Positions 52,572 to 62,502 are shown, counted from the stretch's first letter. The stretch: 64,000 bases of DNA from Halobacillus litoralis (GCF_009856355.1 NZ_WMEW01000005.1:1-64000), one strand, 5' to 3'. The notes: generated by a model from the letters alone, not told the origin. Program-made: numbers and translations.

Positions 52572-53588
52572 ATGGGTAAAGCTGGAAAGCAAACGTGGAC
52601 ATTCTCCAATCAAGTTTATATACAATCTTCCGGTACAGCTGTGGGTCCGATGGAAGGGGAAGGCCCCCTTGGAAGGACGTACGATGTTGTTCATGAGGAA
52701 CTTCACTGTGGAGAATCAAACTGGGAGCTTGCGGAAAGGAAGTTGATGTTTGACGCGGTTTACGCCTGTCTTCAGAAAGCGGGGGTTGACCAGTCTGCCA
52801 TTGATCTATTTCTTGCAGGAGACCTTCTCAATCAGAACGTGACAGGTAATTATGTCGCCCGTCAGCTGGAAATCCCTGTCCTCGGTATGTTTGGTGCCTG
52901 CTCGACGAGTATGGAGACGCTGGCATCCGGAGCCGCTTTGGTCGACAGCGGGTATGTGGATCAGGCTTTAGTGGCGGTCAGCTCACATAACTGCACTGCA
53001 GAGCGTCAATTCCGTTATCCAACGGAATATGGGGGCCAGAAACCGAAAACCGCCACATACACCGTGACTGGAAGCGGAGCCGCCCTTCTCTCCAGAACTC
53101 CCTCCCCTGTACAGGTGGAAGCCGCAACACTCGGAAGAGTGATGGATTACAACATTAAAGACCCTTTTGATATGGGGTCGGCTATGGCTCCGGCGGCATG
53201 GGATACGATAAAAACCCACCTGGAGGATATGGGACGTATGCCTTCGGATTATGATGTGATTGCTACAGGGGATTTATCTTCTGTAGGATCCCCGATTTTC
53301 AGAGATATGATGAAGCAGGACGGATATGACGTGAGTGACGTTCATAAAGACTGTGGCATGCTCGTCTATCACAGTGATCAGCCCGTTTTTGCCGGGGGAA
53401 GCGGATGTGCGTGTTCTGCTGTTGTGACCTATGGGAAACTCATTCAGGACATCATCGAAGGAAAGTATAATAAGGTTCTCATAGCTGCCACCGGGGCCTT
53501 GATGAGTCCGATGATGATTCAGCAGAAGGAATCGATTCCCGGAATCGCCCACGCGGTCGTACTACAAAGGGGGGAGGTGGACTCATGA
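52572..53588 (+). CDS. spoVAD: Stage V sporulation protein AD
   Basis: 338 residues with a thiolase/ketosynthase-like fold. It binds dipicolinate on the outside of the inner membrane and is essential for its uptake. Visible are [22 protein letters not shown] (a cysteine in the place of the ketosynthase nucleophile) and [31 protein letters not shown]. Its end overlaps spoVAE by four bases. Confidence 0.95.
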   Translation: MGKAGKQTWTFSNQVYIQSSGTAVGPMEGEGPLGRTYDVVHEELHCGESNWELAERKLMFDAVYACLQKAGVDQSAIDLFLAGDLLNQNVTGNYVARQLEIPVLGMFGACSTSMETLASGAALVDSGYVDQALVAVSSHNCTAERQFRYPTEYGGQKPKTATYTVTGSGAALLSRTPSPVQVEAATLGRVMDYNIKDPFDMGSAMAPAAWDTIKTHLEDMGRMPSDYDVIATGDLSSVGSPIFRDMMKQDGYDVSDVHKDCGMLVYHSDQPVFAGGSGCACSAVVTYGKLIQDIIEGKYNKVLIAATGALMSPMMIQQKESIPGIAHAVVLQRGEVDS

Positions 53589-53935
53589 CCTTTTTATGGG
53601 CTTTTATCGTAGGAGGAGGGATCTGTGTGATCGGCCAGCTTCTGCTGGATGTCTTTAAGCTGACACCTGCCCACGTCATGTCCTCCTTTGTTGTCGCCGG
53701 TGCGGTTCTTGATGCTTTCGATATTTATGACAATCTCATTGAATTTGCAGGAGCTGGAGCGACCGTCCCGATTACAAGCTTTGGACACTCCCTTCTTCAC
53801 GGGGCAATGGAACAATCCGAAGAGCATGGGTTTATCGGTATTGCAGTTGGAATATTTGAATTGACTTCTGCAGGTATTGCATCTGCTATTTTGTTTGGAT
53901 TTATCGTTGCGCTGTTTTTTAAACCGAAAGGGTAA
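53585..53935 (+). CDS. spoVAE: Stage V sporulation protein AE (SpoVAEb form)
   Basis: 116 residues with three to four helices, related to SpoVAC through the same [20 protein letters not shown] block. This is the SpoVAEb form. The SpoVAEa gene that follows it in B. subtilis is absent here; spoVAF begins 23 bases after. Confidence 0.93.
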   Translation: MTFLWAFIVGGGICVIGQLLLDVFKLTPAHVMSSFVVAGAVLDAFDIYDNLIEFAGAGATVPITSFGHSLLHGAMEQSEEHGFIGIAVGIFELTSAGIASAILFGFIVALFFKPKG

Positions 53936-53958
53936 TGTTGCCTCAAGGAGTGAAAGGA

Positions 53959-55425
53959 ATGCAGGATCAAAAAGAAGCACCCATCGTTATGAAACTGGCC
54001 CAGAATAGAAAGGCGTTAAATGAAAGGATCGGTGTGGAACAATCCTTCGATCTTGGATTCCGCACGGTATATATTCTTGGATCAGAAGTCAACGTCTATT
54101 ATGTGACAGGCCTTGTCGAAACGCCTATCATCGTAGATATTATGAGGCAGTTGTTTGAATTGAATGAGGGGACGGAAGAAGAGGATACCGTAAGCTCGCG
54201 GATCAAGAATGATATCCCTCACCAGCAGGTGGAAACATCATCGGACATGAACCAGTGTATCACCCAGCTTTTATCCGGCCTCATTGTCCTGTTTGTTGAA
54301 GGAGAGACCGACGCATTCATCGTCGACGTCCGTACTTATCCAGGCCGGACACCGGAAGAGCCGGATACAGAAAAGGTCATACGAGGATCGAGGGATGGCT
54401 TCACGGAAAATATCATTGAAAATACAGCATTAACAAGACGGAGGATCCGGGATGAACGGCTTCGCCATGAAATTCTCCAAGTAGGGGAAAGATCGAAAAC
54501 AGACGTCTGTATTTCGTATATTAAAGATGTCGCAGATCCGGGGCTTGTGGATTTGATCAAGAGCGAAATAAAAAACATCGATATAGACGGCTTATCCATG
54601 GCCGACAAAACCGTCGAGGAATTTCTCGTTCAGCAGGGGAGTAACCCGTTCCCTCTTGTTCGTTATACCGAGAGGCCTGATGTAGCTTCAGCTCACTTAT
54701 TTGAAGGTCATGTAATCATTATGGTGGATACCTCCCCGAGTGTCATTATTACGCCGACAACCTACTTCCATCATGTTCAGCATGCAGAAGAATTCAGGCA
54801 GGCACCTGCAGTAGGAACATTTGTCCGCTGGGTCCGGTTTTTCGGGATATTCTCTTCGATATTTGTGCTCCCTCTCTGGATGCTGTTCGTGATGCAGCCG
54901 GATCTGCTCCCGGAGTCTCTGGCTTTTATCGGCCCGAATGAAGAGACATCCATACCCATCATTATTCAAATTCTTCTGGCAGACCTCGGGCTTGAAATGC
55001 TGAGAATTGCCGCTATTCACACGCCGACACCGTTATCGACCGCGATGGGGCTGATCGCGGCTGTTCTGATTGGGCAGATCGCGATCGATGTGGGGATGTT
55101 TGTCCCGGAAGTTATTCTGTATGTTGCTGTTGCAGCGATTGGATCCTACTCGACTCCAAGTTATGAATTGTCCGTAGCCAATAAGATGGCCAGGGTTTTA
55201 TTTGTGATCTTAGTTGCTGTTTTTGGTATCAAAGGGTTGATGATAGGGTTCCTTGGTTTTATACTCCTTCTCGCCCATACAAAATCGTTGAACACGCCTT
55301 ACCTCTGGCCTTTTCTTCCTTTTAATGCCAAGGCTGCTCTGCAGATCATCTTCAGGCTCAGCATGCCGTCTTTGAAGGTCCGGCCGAGCGTAGTTCATCC
55401 TCAAAATAATCAGAGGCAGAAATAA
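53959..55425 (+). CDS. spoVAF: Stage V sporulation protein AF (GerA family)
   Basis: 488-residue membrane protein of the GerA family with a large soluble N-terminal half and four to five helices. Landmarks are RGSRDGFTENIIENTALTRR, PTPLSTAMGLIAAVLIGQIA and the ending LNTPYLWPFLPFNAKAAL. SpoVAF helps amplify germination by commitment-stage ion release in B. subtilis. ATG 53959 has AAGGAG eight bases upstream and is preferred to the ORF start at 53935. Last gene of spoVA; terminator at 55473. Confidence 0.93.
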   Translation: MQDQKEAPIVMKLAQNRKALNERIGVEQSFDLGFRTVYILGSEVNVYYVTGLVETPIIVDIMRQLFELNEGTEEEDTVSSRIKNDIPHQQVETSSDMNQCITQLLSGLIVLFVEGETDAFIVDVRTYPGRTPEEPDTEKVIRGSRDGFTENIIENTALTRRRIRDERLRHEILQVGERSKTDVCISYIKDVADPGLVDLIKSEIKNIDIDGLSMADKTVEEFLVQQGSNPFPLVRYTERPDVASAHLFEGHVIIMVDTSPSVIITPTTYFHHVQHAEEFRQAPAVGTFVRWVRFFGIFSSIFVLPLWMLFVMQPDLLPESLAFIGPNEETSIPIIIQILLADLGLEMLRIAAIHTPTPLSTAMGLIAAVLIGQIAIDVGMFVPEVILYVAVAAIGSYSTPSYELSVANKMARVLFVILVAVFGIKGLMIGFLGFILLLAHTKSLNTPYLWPFLPFNAKAALQIIFRLSMPSLKVRPSVVHPQNNQRQK

Positions 55426-55472
55426 TCATATTGCCCGGCTTTCAGCAATGTGATAAATTATAGACAATTAAA

Positions 55473-55507
55473 AAAATGTCCTTTCAAATAAAGGGCATTT
55501 TCTTTTT
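55473..55507 (+). terminator. Terminator of the spoVA operon
   Basis: AAAATGTCCTTT pairs with AAAGGGCATTTT (one wobble) around CAAAT, then a T-rich tail. Confidence 0.85.
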
Positions 55508-55547
55508 TATTCGAGGTACATACGTTTGAAGACAAAGGCGGGATTGT

Positions 55548-56861
55548 ATGAATCATGAAGTAAATCAACAAGGACAGCTGATGATAGCGGGAGTGCAGGC
55601 GAAGGAACTGGCCGATCACTACGGCACGCCCTTATTCGTGTATGATGTCAATAAAATCAGGGCGAACGCGCAGGCATTTGTGCGTACGTTTGAAGAATAT
55701 AATGTTCCTGCCCAGGTTGCCTATGCCAGTAAAGCTTTTTCATCGACAGCCGTTCTTCAAGTCATCCACCAGGAAGGGCTGAGCCTGGACGTTGTGTCAC
55801 AGGGCGAACTGCATACAGCACTTGAAGCAGGTTTTCCGGTAGAGAAAATCCATATGCACGGCAACAACAAAAACATCCAGGAGCTCGAAATGGCTGTACA
55901 ATATAATATCGGCTGTATCGTTGTCGATAATTTCTTCGAGATTGAATTGTTGAGCGCCGTATTAAAAGAACAGCGGAAGACGATGGATGTTCTTCTCCGT
56001 GTAACTCCTGGAATTGAAGCACATACCCACGATTATATCCTCACTGGTCAGGAAGATTCCAAGTTCGGGTTTGACTTGAGCAGCGGACAGGCTGAGGAAG
56101 CCTTTCAAAAAGTCCAGGAAGATCCAAATATACAGATGAAGGGGCTGCACTGTCATATTGGATCACAGATATTCGAAACCGACGGGTTCCAAATGGCTGC
56201 CCAGCGATTATTCCGCACCCTTCATGAGTGGAAGGACAAATACGAATATGAAGCCTCTGTTGTCAACCTTGGCGGAGGATTCGGAATCCAGTACACCGAA
56301 GAAGACCAGCCGCTGGAACTGGATCAATATGCTCATGCTCTTATTCAAGAAGTGAAATCATTATCCAGCCGGTTCGACTATCCGATGCCTGAAATCTGGA
56401 TCGAACCCGGCCGGGCTATCGTCGGTGAAGCAGGTACAACACTGTACACGGTAGGTTCTGTGAAAAACATCCCGGAGGTCCGTACTTATATCTCTGTCGA
56501 TGGAGGGATGACGGATAATATCCGCCCGGCGCTTTATAACGCAAAATATGAAGCAGCACTTACTGAAAAAATGAACGAACCTTCAGAAAATAATTATTCA
56601 ATAGCTGGTAAGTGCTGTGAATCCGGGGATATGCTAATATGGGATGTGGCGCTTCCTGCTGTAGAGCATGGAGATACACTTGCAGTTTTCAGTACAGGAG
56701 CGTATGGTTATGCTATGGCAAGTAATTATAACCGCTTTCAAAAACCGGCTGTCGTGTTTGTGGAAAACGGGGAACACCAGCTGGTCGTCCAAAGAGAAAC
56801 GTACCAGGATATGACCAGACTGGATTTGTCATACGAGAAAGGAAAGGGGAAAGAGAAATGA
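55548..56861 (+). CDS. lysA: Diaminopimelate decarboxylase LysA
   Basis: 437-residue PLP enzyme making lysine from meso-diaminopimelate. The PLP lysine lies in AYASKAFSS, the PLP phosphate loop in NLGGGFGI, and the substrate site in [11 protein letters not shown] and CCESGDML. The gene order lysA-ppiB is as in B. subtilis. Its stop overlaps the ppiB start (ATGA). No lysine riboswitch is visible upstream. Confidence 0.95.
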   Translation: MNHEVNQQGQLMIAGVQAKELADHYGTPLFVYDVNKIRANAQAFVRTFEEYNVPAQVAYASKAFSSTAVLQVIHQEGLSLDVVSQGELHTALEAGFPVEKIHMHGNNKNIQELEMAVQYNIGCIVVDNFFEIELLSAVLKEQRKTMDVLLRVTPGIEAHTHDYILTGQEDSKFGFDLSSGQAEEAFQKVQEDPNIQMKGLHCHIGSQIFETDGFQMAAQRLFRTLHEWKDKYEYEASVVNLGGGFGIQYTEEDQPLELDQYAHALIQEVKSLSSRFDYPMPEIWIEPGRAIVGEAGTTLYTVGSVKNIPEVRTYISVDGGMTDNIRPALYNAKYEAALTEKMNEPSENNYSIAGKCCESGDMLIWDVALPAVEHGDTLAVFSTGAYGYAMASNYNRFQKPAVVFVENGEHQLVVQRETYQDMTRLDLSYEKGKGKEK

Positions 56862-57292
56862 AACAAGCAACGATTCAATTTGAAAATGGCGAAAAAATGG
56901 TGGTCGAACTTTATGAAGAGGCTGCACCGAATACAGTAGCAAACTTTGAGAAGCTGGCCAATGACGAGTTCTATGACGGCCTGACTTTCCACCGTGTCAT
57001 TCCTGATTTTGTCATTCAGGGCGGCTGCCCGAATGGTACAGGTACAGGGGGACCGGGCTATACTATTAAATGTGAGACAGAAGGGAACCCGCATAAGCAT
57101 GAACGGGGAACCTTGTCCATGGCTCATGCCGGTAAAGACACAGGAGGAAGTCAGTTCTTTGTCTGTCATTCCCCTCAGCCGCACCTTGACGGCCGTCATA
57201 CGGTATTTGGAAAAGTCATCGAAGGTGTCGATATCGTCGACCGTGTCCGCGTCGGTGATGTTATGCAGCAGGTAAGAGTAGAAGATAAATAA
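56858..57292 (+). CDS. ppiB: Peptidyl-prolyl cis-trans isomerase PpiB (cyclophilin)
   Basis: 144-residue cytoplasmic cyclophilin. The active-site residues are in [15 protein letters not shown] (Arg, Phe) and GGSQFFVC, followed by [14 protein letters not shown]. Length equals that of B. subtilis PpiB. Four-base overlap with lysA. Confidence 0.94.
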   Translation: MKQATIQFENGEKMVVELYEEAAPNTVANFEKLANDEFYDGLTFHRVIPDFVIQGGCPNGTGTGGPGYTIKCETEGNPHKHERGTLSMAHAGKDTGGSQFFVCHSPQPHLDGRHTVFGKVIEGVDIVDRVRVGDVMQQVRVEDK

Positions 57293-57302
57293 GTTATTGG
57301 AT

Positions 57303-57358
57303 GAGCCCGCTGAGTAAAGACAATGGACGGTTGTTGGATCAGCGGCTCCTCTTTTTTT
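57303..57358 (+). terminator. Terminator of lysA-ppiB
   Basis: GAGCCCGCTGA pairs with TCAGCGGCTC (one bulge) around a 25-base loop that could hold further structure, then seven T residues. The following bases up to 57599 show no other feature that I can support. Confidence 0.65.
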
Positions 57359-57599
57359 GTCCCTGAAGACAGAAAAGGTGCGGATAAACCTGCTTATGAA
57401 ATGAACGGTCAGTCATTCATTTGAAAGACGAAGAATTTCAGTGAACGGTAGATCCGTCTCCTTTCTTATCAGAGCCGGTATTTTTAGTCATCTCTATCGA
57501 TTGAAATGGAGGCTTGGTGAGAGAGGGTTGAATATTTTCTCCTGTTGCTATATTCTAATCTAACGGGGATAAGAAATTCGTTTTACCGGGGGAAACAAG

Positions 57600-57689
57600 A
57601 TGAAATGGAAAAACTGGACACTGTTTACCATTCTCGCTTTATTCAGCATTGGCTGGGGCCTGTTTTACTGGTTTGGTATTGTCATGTGA
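57600..57689 (+). CDS. Small membrane protein, 29 aa
   Basis: MKWKNWTLFTILALFSIGWG followed by LFYWFGIVM: a basic start and a single aromatic-rich helix. CCGGGGGAAACAAG precedes ATG at normal spacing. This is the size and look of many small inner-membrane peptides in Bacilli. Family and function are unknown. Confidence 0.55.
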   Translation: MKWKNWTLFTILALFSIGWGLFYWFGIVM

Positions 57690-57797
57690 AAACGTTGAAA
57701 CGGCCGGACAGGCAAGTGAATAATCACTTGAATAGAATGATATGACATGTATGTGGATAACCAATATTATTAGTTATTTCATAATTGAGGGGTTAAT

Positions 57798-58163
57798 ATG
57801 CTGATTCGATATAAAAAATCTTTTGAAAAGATAGCTATGGGTCTGCTTTCCTTTATGCCGGAGGTTACGGATGTCCGGAATCTGCAGGACGTGATCCGGC
57901 AGTACGATGCAGATCCTGACTGGCATCTGTTTTTATGGAAAGAAGAAGATATACTGGGGGCAGTCGGCGTCCGTCTGGAGGGCGGCAGAGCTGTCGTTCA
58001 GCACGTTTCTGTCAATCCGTCCCACCGCAATCAGGGGATCGGACGCAGAATGATTCAGAGCATCCGTCTTCACTTTAAAGATCAATGCGAGATCTGTGCT
58101 GATACAGCAACAGAGACGTTCATTGAAAAATGTGATGAGGAAAGTGCTTCTTCCCAGTTGTAA
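57798..58163 (+). CDS. ribT: RibT, GNAT protein normally in the riboflavin operon
   Basis: 121 residues. The start MLIRYKKSFEKIAMGLLSFM and the acetyl-CoA loop VQHVSVNPSHRNQGIGRRMI match B. subtilis RibT, a GNAT acetyltransferase of unknown substrate encoded at the end of ribDEAHT. The genes ribD, ribE, ribA and ribH and the FMN riboswitch are absent from the 505 bases between ppiB and this gene; ypuF and scpA follow, as in B. subtilis. RBS GAGGGGTTAAT. Confidence 0.9.
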   Translation: MLIRYKKSFEKIAMGLLSFMPEVTDVRNLQDVIRQYDADPDWHLFLWKEEDILGAVGVRLEGGRAVVQHVSVNPSHRNQGIGRRMIQSIRLHFKDQCEICADTATETFIEKCDEESASSQL

Positions 58164-58166
58164 GAT

Positions 58167-58196
58167 GAAAGAGGTGCCGCTTCGGCACCTCTTTTC
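58167..58196. terminator. Bidirectional terminator
   Basis: GAAAGAGGTGCC pairs with GGCACCTCTTTTC around GCTTC. It serves ribT and, less strongly, the convergent ypuF. Confidence 0.9.
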
Positions 58197-58208
58197 TCAT
58201 GGGGAAAT

Positions 58209-58673
58209 TTACCTTCGCCGTTTATGTTTATGAATAAGGTTATCATCCGACATCCTGCTGGGTGAGCCGAAAACCACTCCCCATTTTTGGCAGAGATATT
58301 GGACGTCCTGTAACAGTTGTGGATCAACAATGCAGAAGTTCCAGCTTACATACGGTTGACCGCTGCGTACACGGGACAGTTCTGCAGCAAGCTGCTTTTC
58401 CAGGTGGGCCGGATCTAGTCCCAGATGAAGCAGGGACTCCCTCTGAGATGGCAGGTTGTTGATGCACCGTTTCAAAAGGGTGGCGGCGCCGTTCTGATTG
58501 CCTCTGCGGTCATGATACATCGCCACTGCGGTTTGTATGAGAAGGACCCATACAGATTGACGGCTGCGTGGTGTGGTATTTTTCCAGTGCTCCTCCAGCA
58601 CTTCATGACATTCGAAATAATCTCTTGTTCCATGAAAATGAGCCAGGTATTCTAAATAAAGGGCGGGGTACAT
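58209..58673 (-). CDS. ypuF: DUF309 family protein YpuF
   Basis: 154 residues. The DUF309 hallmark HEVLEEHWK lies near residue 23 (YFECHEVLEEHWKN), with further conserved QTAVAMYHDRRGNQNGA. The function is unknown. It is encoded opposite to its neighbours, between ribT and scpA. ATG 58673 has GGAG eight bases upstream and is preferred to GTG 58682. Confidence 0.85.
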   Translation of the reverse strand: MYPALYLEYLAHFHGTRDYFECHEVLEEHWKNTTPRSRQSVWVLLIQTAVAMYHDRRGNQNGAATLLKRCINNLPSQRESLLHLGLDPAHLEKQLAAELSRVRSGQPYVSWNFCIVDPQLLQDVQYLCQKWGVVFGSPSRMSDDNLIHKHKRRR

Positions 58674-58860
58674 TTCGATCACTCCATTTCAAGCGGCAGG
58701 TCCGGCTCCTGATAAATGTTCAGGATGCGGAGGAGTCCGCTCTCTACAGTCTACGTGACGCTCCCCTTTTTCTTCAAGTGGTCCTCCGTACGCCACCTGT
58801 TGGCGGAAGAATATTTCTGATATGATAAAAGGGAAGAATCAGTGGTAAAGGAAGAATTAC

Positions 58861-59616
58861 ATGACAAAAAGCTACCAAGTGAAAGTGGAAGGCTTCGAAG
58901 GGCCTCTGGATCTTCTTTTACATCTTATCAATCGATATGAAATTGATATCTATGATATTCCTGTTTCGCAGATAACGGATCAATACATGCATTACATTCA
59001 TACGATGCAGGAATTAGAACTTGATCTTGCCAGTGAATATTTGGTGATGGCTGCAACACTGCTGGCGATTAAGTCACAGATGCTGCTTCCTCAACCTCAA
59101 TTGGATGAAGATATGGAAGATATGGAACTCGAAGAAGACCCACGGGAAGAATTGATGCGGCGCTTAATCGAATACCGGAAATATAAGCAGGCCGCTGATG
59201 AATTAAAGCAGAAAGAATTGGATGCCAACCGCATTTATACACGCCCTCCCCTTGATCTGGCGGATCAGGAGGAGGAAAAAGCGGAAGTCCGGCCCGGCGA
59301 AGCTTCGATTTATGATATGATCCAGGCCATGGGCAGGCTGATGAAGCGCAGTAAAGAAAAACAGCCCGAGGAAGCCAGGGTGCAGCGTGATGAAATACCA
59401 ATTCAGATGCGCATGGACGAAATTCTAAACCAAATGAAAAGTTCAAAAGAGGGGACCCCGTTTTATCAGTTGTTTGAAAAACGGACCCGTCCCCATATCG
59501 TCGTCACGTTCATTGCTCTCCTGGAGTTGATGAAAAGCAATGAAATAACCTGTGTACAGCAAGAGCATTTTGAAGAGTTAATTGTGTTTAAGATGGAGGA
59601 TGCCCCATGGAATTAG
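58861..59616 (+). CDS. scpA: Segregation and condensation protein ScpA (kleisin)
   Basis: 251 residues. The N-terminal domain opens with YQVKVEGFEGPLDLLLHLINRYEIDIYDIPV, the kleisin hallmark, and the C-terminal winged helix includes THFIALLELMKSN-like VTFIALLELMK. An acidic linker lies between. With ScpB it binds SMC to compact and segregate chromosomes. It overlaps scpB by ten bases. Confidence 0.95.
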   Translation: MTKSYQVKVEGFEGPLDLLLHLINRYEIDIYDIPVSQITDQYMHYIHTMQELELDLASEYLVMAATLLAIKSQMLLPQPQLDEDMEDMELEEDPREELMRRLIEYRKYKQAADELKQKELDANRIYTRPPLDLADQEEEKAEVRPGEASIYDMIQAMGRLMKRSKEKQPEEARVQRDEIPIQMRMDEILNQMKSSKEGTPFYQLFEKRTRPHIVVTFIALLELMKSNEITCVQQEHFEELIVFKMEDAPWN

Positions 59617-60203
59617 AGGAATACAGAGCTATCATTGAAGGGGTGCTGTTTGCCTCCGGAGAAGAAGGAGTGCCGAAAAAGAGATTAATGGATCTCTTGG
59701 AAATGGACAAACCTTCGGTCGATGATTTGATCAAAAGCATGCAGGAAGCCTATAAGGATCCATCCCGGGGGCTTATGATTATGGAATCGCAGGGAACCCT
59801 GCATTTAACGACAAAGCCACAACATGCATCCTATTATAAGCGTCTGCTTGATTCCCCGAGCGCCACACGGCTCTCACAGGCGGCTCTGGAAGCGCTGGCG
59901 ATTATCGCTTACCAGCAGCCGATAACGAGGGTTGAAGTGGATGATCTGCGCGGGGTGAAAAGTGACCGTTCCATTCAGACGCTTGTTAACAGAGGTCTGA
60001 TCCAGGAAAAGGGTCGTAAAGATGCGATCGGTCGTCCGATCCTGTACGGGACGACCAAAGATTTTTTGATTTATTTTGGTTTGACATCCATCGAAGATCT
60101 TCCTCCTCTCGAGGACCTTCAACAACCCGAGGATATGGCAGGCGATGCCGATCTTTTCTTTGAAAAATTTGAAGAAGATGATCCCCTTCAAGATGAAGAT
60201 TAA
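59607..60203 (+). CDS. scpB: Segregation and condensation protein ScpB
   Basis: 198 residues with two winged-helix domains. The block LSQAALEALAIIAYQQPITRVEVDDLRGVKSD and GRPILYGTTKDFLIYFGL are characteristic. It dimerises and binds the ScpA linker. Translation is coupled to scpA. Confidence 0.95.
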   Translation: MELEEYRAIIEGVLFASGEEGVPKKRLMDLLEMDKPSVDDLIKSMQEAYKDPSRGLMIMESQGTLHLTTKPQHASYYKRLLDSPSATRLSQAALEALAIIAYQQPITRVEVDDLRGVKSDRSIQTLVNRGLIQEKGRKDAIGRPILYGTTKDFLIYFGLTSIEDLPPLEDLQQPEDMAGDADLFFEKFEEDDPLQDED

Positions 60204-60207
60204 CACG

Positions 60208-60238
60208 AGCTGCTCCTGATTCAGGGGCAGCTTTTTTT
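60208..60238 (+). terminator. Terminator of scpAB
   Basis: AGCTGCTCC pairs with GGGGCAGCT around TGATTCA, followed by seven T residues. Confidence 0.9.
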
Positions 60239-60323
60239 ACCATTGGACGAAGGTTTCTCGAATCATATGCCTGTACATTCAGGCATAAGGTGTAGCAAAT
60301 GACTAGAATGGGAGGAGCTCCTC

Positions 60324-61412
60324 TTGAAAAGGTGTTTATATATGGTGTTGGCCGCCCTGCTCACATTTCAATGGTTTGCGTTACACCCGGTTCAAGCAGA
60401 AGGGGCGTTGTCCGTATCAGCGGAGCATGCTGTATTGATGGATGCAGCATCGGGACGGGTTCTTTACGAAAAAGATGCCTACGAACCTGCCTTGATCGCC
60501 AGTACAACAAAAATCATGACCGCCCTGCTTGCTGTTGAATCAGGTAAAATGGAAGAAAAGGTCTCTGTAAGTAAGAGGGCCGTGTATACAGAGGGATCCT
60601 CGATCTACTTAACTGAAAAAGAGAAAATTCTCTTAAAGGATCTTGTTTACGGCCTTATGCTCAGAAGTGGGAATGATGCCGCCGTTGCTATTGCTGAGCA
60701 TGTGGGGGGGAGTGTGGAAGGTTTTGTTCAAATGATGAATGAAAAAGCCGCATGGCTGGGGATGGATGACAGCCATTTTGAAAATCCTCACGGCCTTGAT
60801 GGAGAATCCCATCTATCCAGTGCCTACGATCTGGGGCTTCTCATGGCATATGCAATGAAAGATGAAACTTTCCGTGAAATCACAGGTAGTGAATCCTATC
60901 TATCGGAAAACAGAGATTATGCCTGGATGAATAAAAATAAAATGCTGACCCAGTATTACGATCCGACGAATGGCGGAAAGACCGGGTTCACAAAAGCGGC
61001 CGGAAGGACTCTGGTCACTTCTGCTGCCAGGGATGAAATGGAATTGATTGCAGTTACATTAAATGCTCCGGATGATTGGAATGACCATAGAAACATGTTT
61101 GAGTGGGGGTTCGCCCATTTTGAAACGGTTCTCCTGCAAAAGAAAGGAACGATCAAAGCGGGAGGAGAATCTTATTATGTGCCGAGAGACCTGATATATC
61201 CTCTCACCCCATCCGAAAAAGAGCAGCTGGAAGCTGTGTTTTATCCGATGGAAGAGGAGGAAGGGCTTATGGCGGGGGTAACCTATTATAAGTCTGGTAA
61301 CCTCCCCATCGTTGAAGCTGCGGTATGGAAGGAGCGGCCTGCGCAGTCTTTTCTGAGGGAAGTCGGTGATTTTCTGCACCGGATGATGGGGGTGGAGCCG
61401 TGGTCAACCTGA
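60324..61412 (+). CDS. dacB: Sporulation D-Ala-D-Ala carboxypeptidase DacB
   Basis: 362 residues, the spore-specific PBP5* that lowers cortex cross-linking. A signal peptide ends near VQA-EG (residue 25). The active-site set is S60-T-T-K63, S-G-N (RSGNDAAV) and K-T-G (GGKTGFT). The start is TTG, preceded by GGAGGAG in a palindrome (60312-60323) that might partly hide the ribosome site. First gene of dacB-spmA-spmB, as in B. subtilis. It overlaps spmA by 13 bases. Confidence 0.94.
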   Translation: MKRCLYMVLAALLTFQWFALHPVQAEGALSVSAEHAVLMDAASGRVLYEKDAYEPALIASTTKIMTALLAVESGKMEEKVSVSKRAVYTEGSSIYLTEKEKILLKDLVYGLMLRSGNDAAVAIAEHVGGSVEGFVQMMNEKAAWLGMDDSHFENPHGLDGESHLSSAYDLGLLMAYAMKDETFREITGSESYLSENRDYAWMNKNKMLTQYYDPTNGGKTGFTKAAGRTLVTSAARDEMELIAVTLNAPDDWNDHRNMFEWGFAHFETVLLQKKGTIKAGGESYYVPRDLIYPLTPSEKEQLEAVFYPMEEEEGLMAGVTYYKSGNLPIVEAAVWKERPAQSFLREVGDFLHRMMGVEPWST

Positions 61413-61990
61413 TCTGGGCGCTTCTTGCCATTGTTGGTATCGTTTATGCGGCCTTCAACGGTACAATGAAAGAGGTCAACCAGGCGATATTTCAGACGTT
61501 GGATGAAGCTGTCATGATAACCATCAGCCTTGCGGGCGTGCTGGTATTCTGGCTTGGACTGATGAAGATTGCAGAAGAAGCGGGACTGCTTCGCGGGCTC
61601 GCTGCGTTGTTCAAACCCGTAGTGAAGAGGATCTTTCCGGATATCCCTGAAAACCACCCGGCTCTTGGGTACATTTTATCCAATATGACAGCGAATATGT
61701 TTGGGTTGGGAAACGCGGCTACACCGATGGGGTTGAAGGCGATGAAGGAATTGAAGAATCTTTCCGGATCTGATCATGCCACCCGGTCCATGATTACCCT
61801 GCTCGCCCTCAATACATCGTCGTTAACCTTGATACCTACAACAGTCATCGCTGTCCGAATGAAGTATGGGTCCTCAGATCCAACTTCCATCATCGGGGCT
61901 ACGATTCTTGCGACAATCGTGTCTACCTGTGCGGCTCTTTGTATCGACCGCTATTTTTATCACCGGAGGAAGCGGAGGCTTGAATTATGA
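61400..61990 (+). CDS. spmA: Spore maturation protein SpmA
   Basis: 196-residue membrane protein with nucleoside-recognition (gate) domain features and about five helices. The block NMTANMFGLGNAATPMGLKAMKEL and the following MITLLALNTSSLTLIPTTVIA are diagnostic. With SpmB it promotes dehydration of the spore core. The start is GTG inside the end of dacB; the end overlaps spmB by four bases. Confidence 0.94.
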   Translation: MVNLIWALLAIVGIVYAAFNGTMKEVNQAIFQTLDEAVMITISLAGVLVFWLGLMKIAEEAGLLRGLAALFKPVVKRIFPDIPENHPALGYILSNMTANMFGLGNAATPMGLKAMKELKNLSGSDHATRSMITLLALNTSSLTLIPTTVIAVRMKYGSSDPTSIIGATILATIVSTCAALCIDRYFYHRRKRRLEL

Positions 61991-62502
61991 TCAGTATATG
62001 GCTGATTCCGGGAATCATCTGTCTTGTGCTGGTCACGGCTACAATTAAAAAAATTCCCTCCTATGAGATATTCGTGGAAGGAAGCAAGGAAGGGCTGCAG
62101 ATTGCGGTTTCCCTGCTTCCTTTCCTTCTTGGTATGATGGTTTCCATCGCTGTTTTTCAAGCCTCGGGGGCCATGGGGGCCGTACTGGTGTTATTTGAGC
62201 CTGTTATGAATATGTTCGGTGCACCGGAAGAAATTTTACCTCTTGCATTTATCCGTCCTATTTCAGGAACGGCTGCGTTAAGTATGACCACAGAGTTGAT
62301 CCGAACGTTTGGCCCTGACTCATTTATCGGTTATCTGGCTTCTGTGATGCAGGGAAGCACAGACACAACATTGTATATCATTACCGTCTATTTCGGGGCC
62401 GTAGGAATCAAACGAATGGGCGATGCATTGAAGGTTGGACTGCTTGCGGATTTAGTTGGTATACTGGCATCAATCATCATCGTTATCATCCTATTCCAAT
62501 GA
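61987..62502 (+). CDS. spmB: Spore maturation protein SpmB
   Basis: 171-residue partner of SpmA with about five helices. Landmarks are FVEGSKEGLQIAVSLLPFLLGM and FIRPISGTAALSMTTELI and GYLASVMQGSTDTTLYIITVYF. Its ATG overlaps the spmA stop. A terminator overlaps its last codons. Confidence 0.94.
   Translation: MISIWLIPGIICLVLVTATIKKIPSYEIFVEGSKEGLQIAVSLLPFLLGMMVSIAVFQASGAMGAVLVLFEPVMNMFGAPEEILPLAFIRPISGTAALSMTTELIRTFGPDSFIGYLASVMQGSTDTTLYIITVYFGAVGIKRMGDALKVGLLADLVGILASIIIVIILFQ

Noticed and set aside
55426..55547. Lysine riboswitch before lysA
   Set aside because: The gap is too short and contains only the spoVA terminator and A/T-rich bases.
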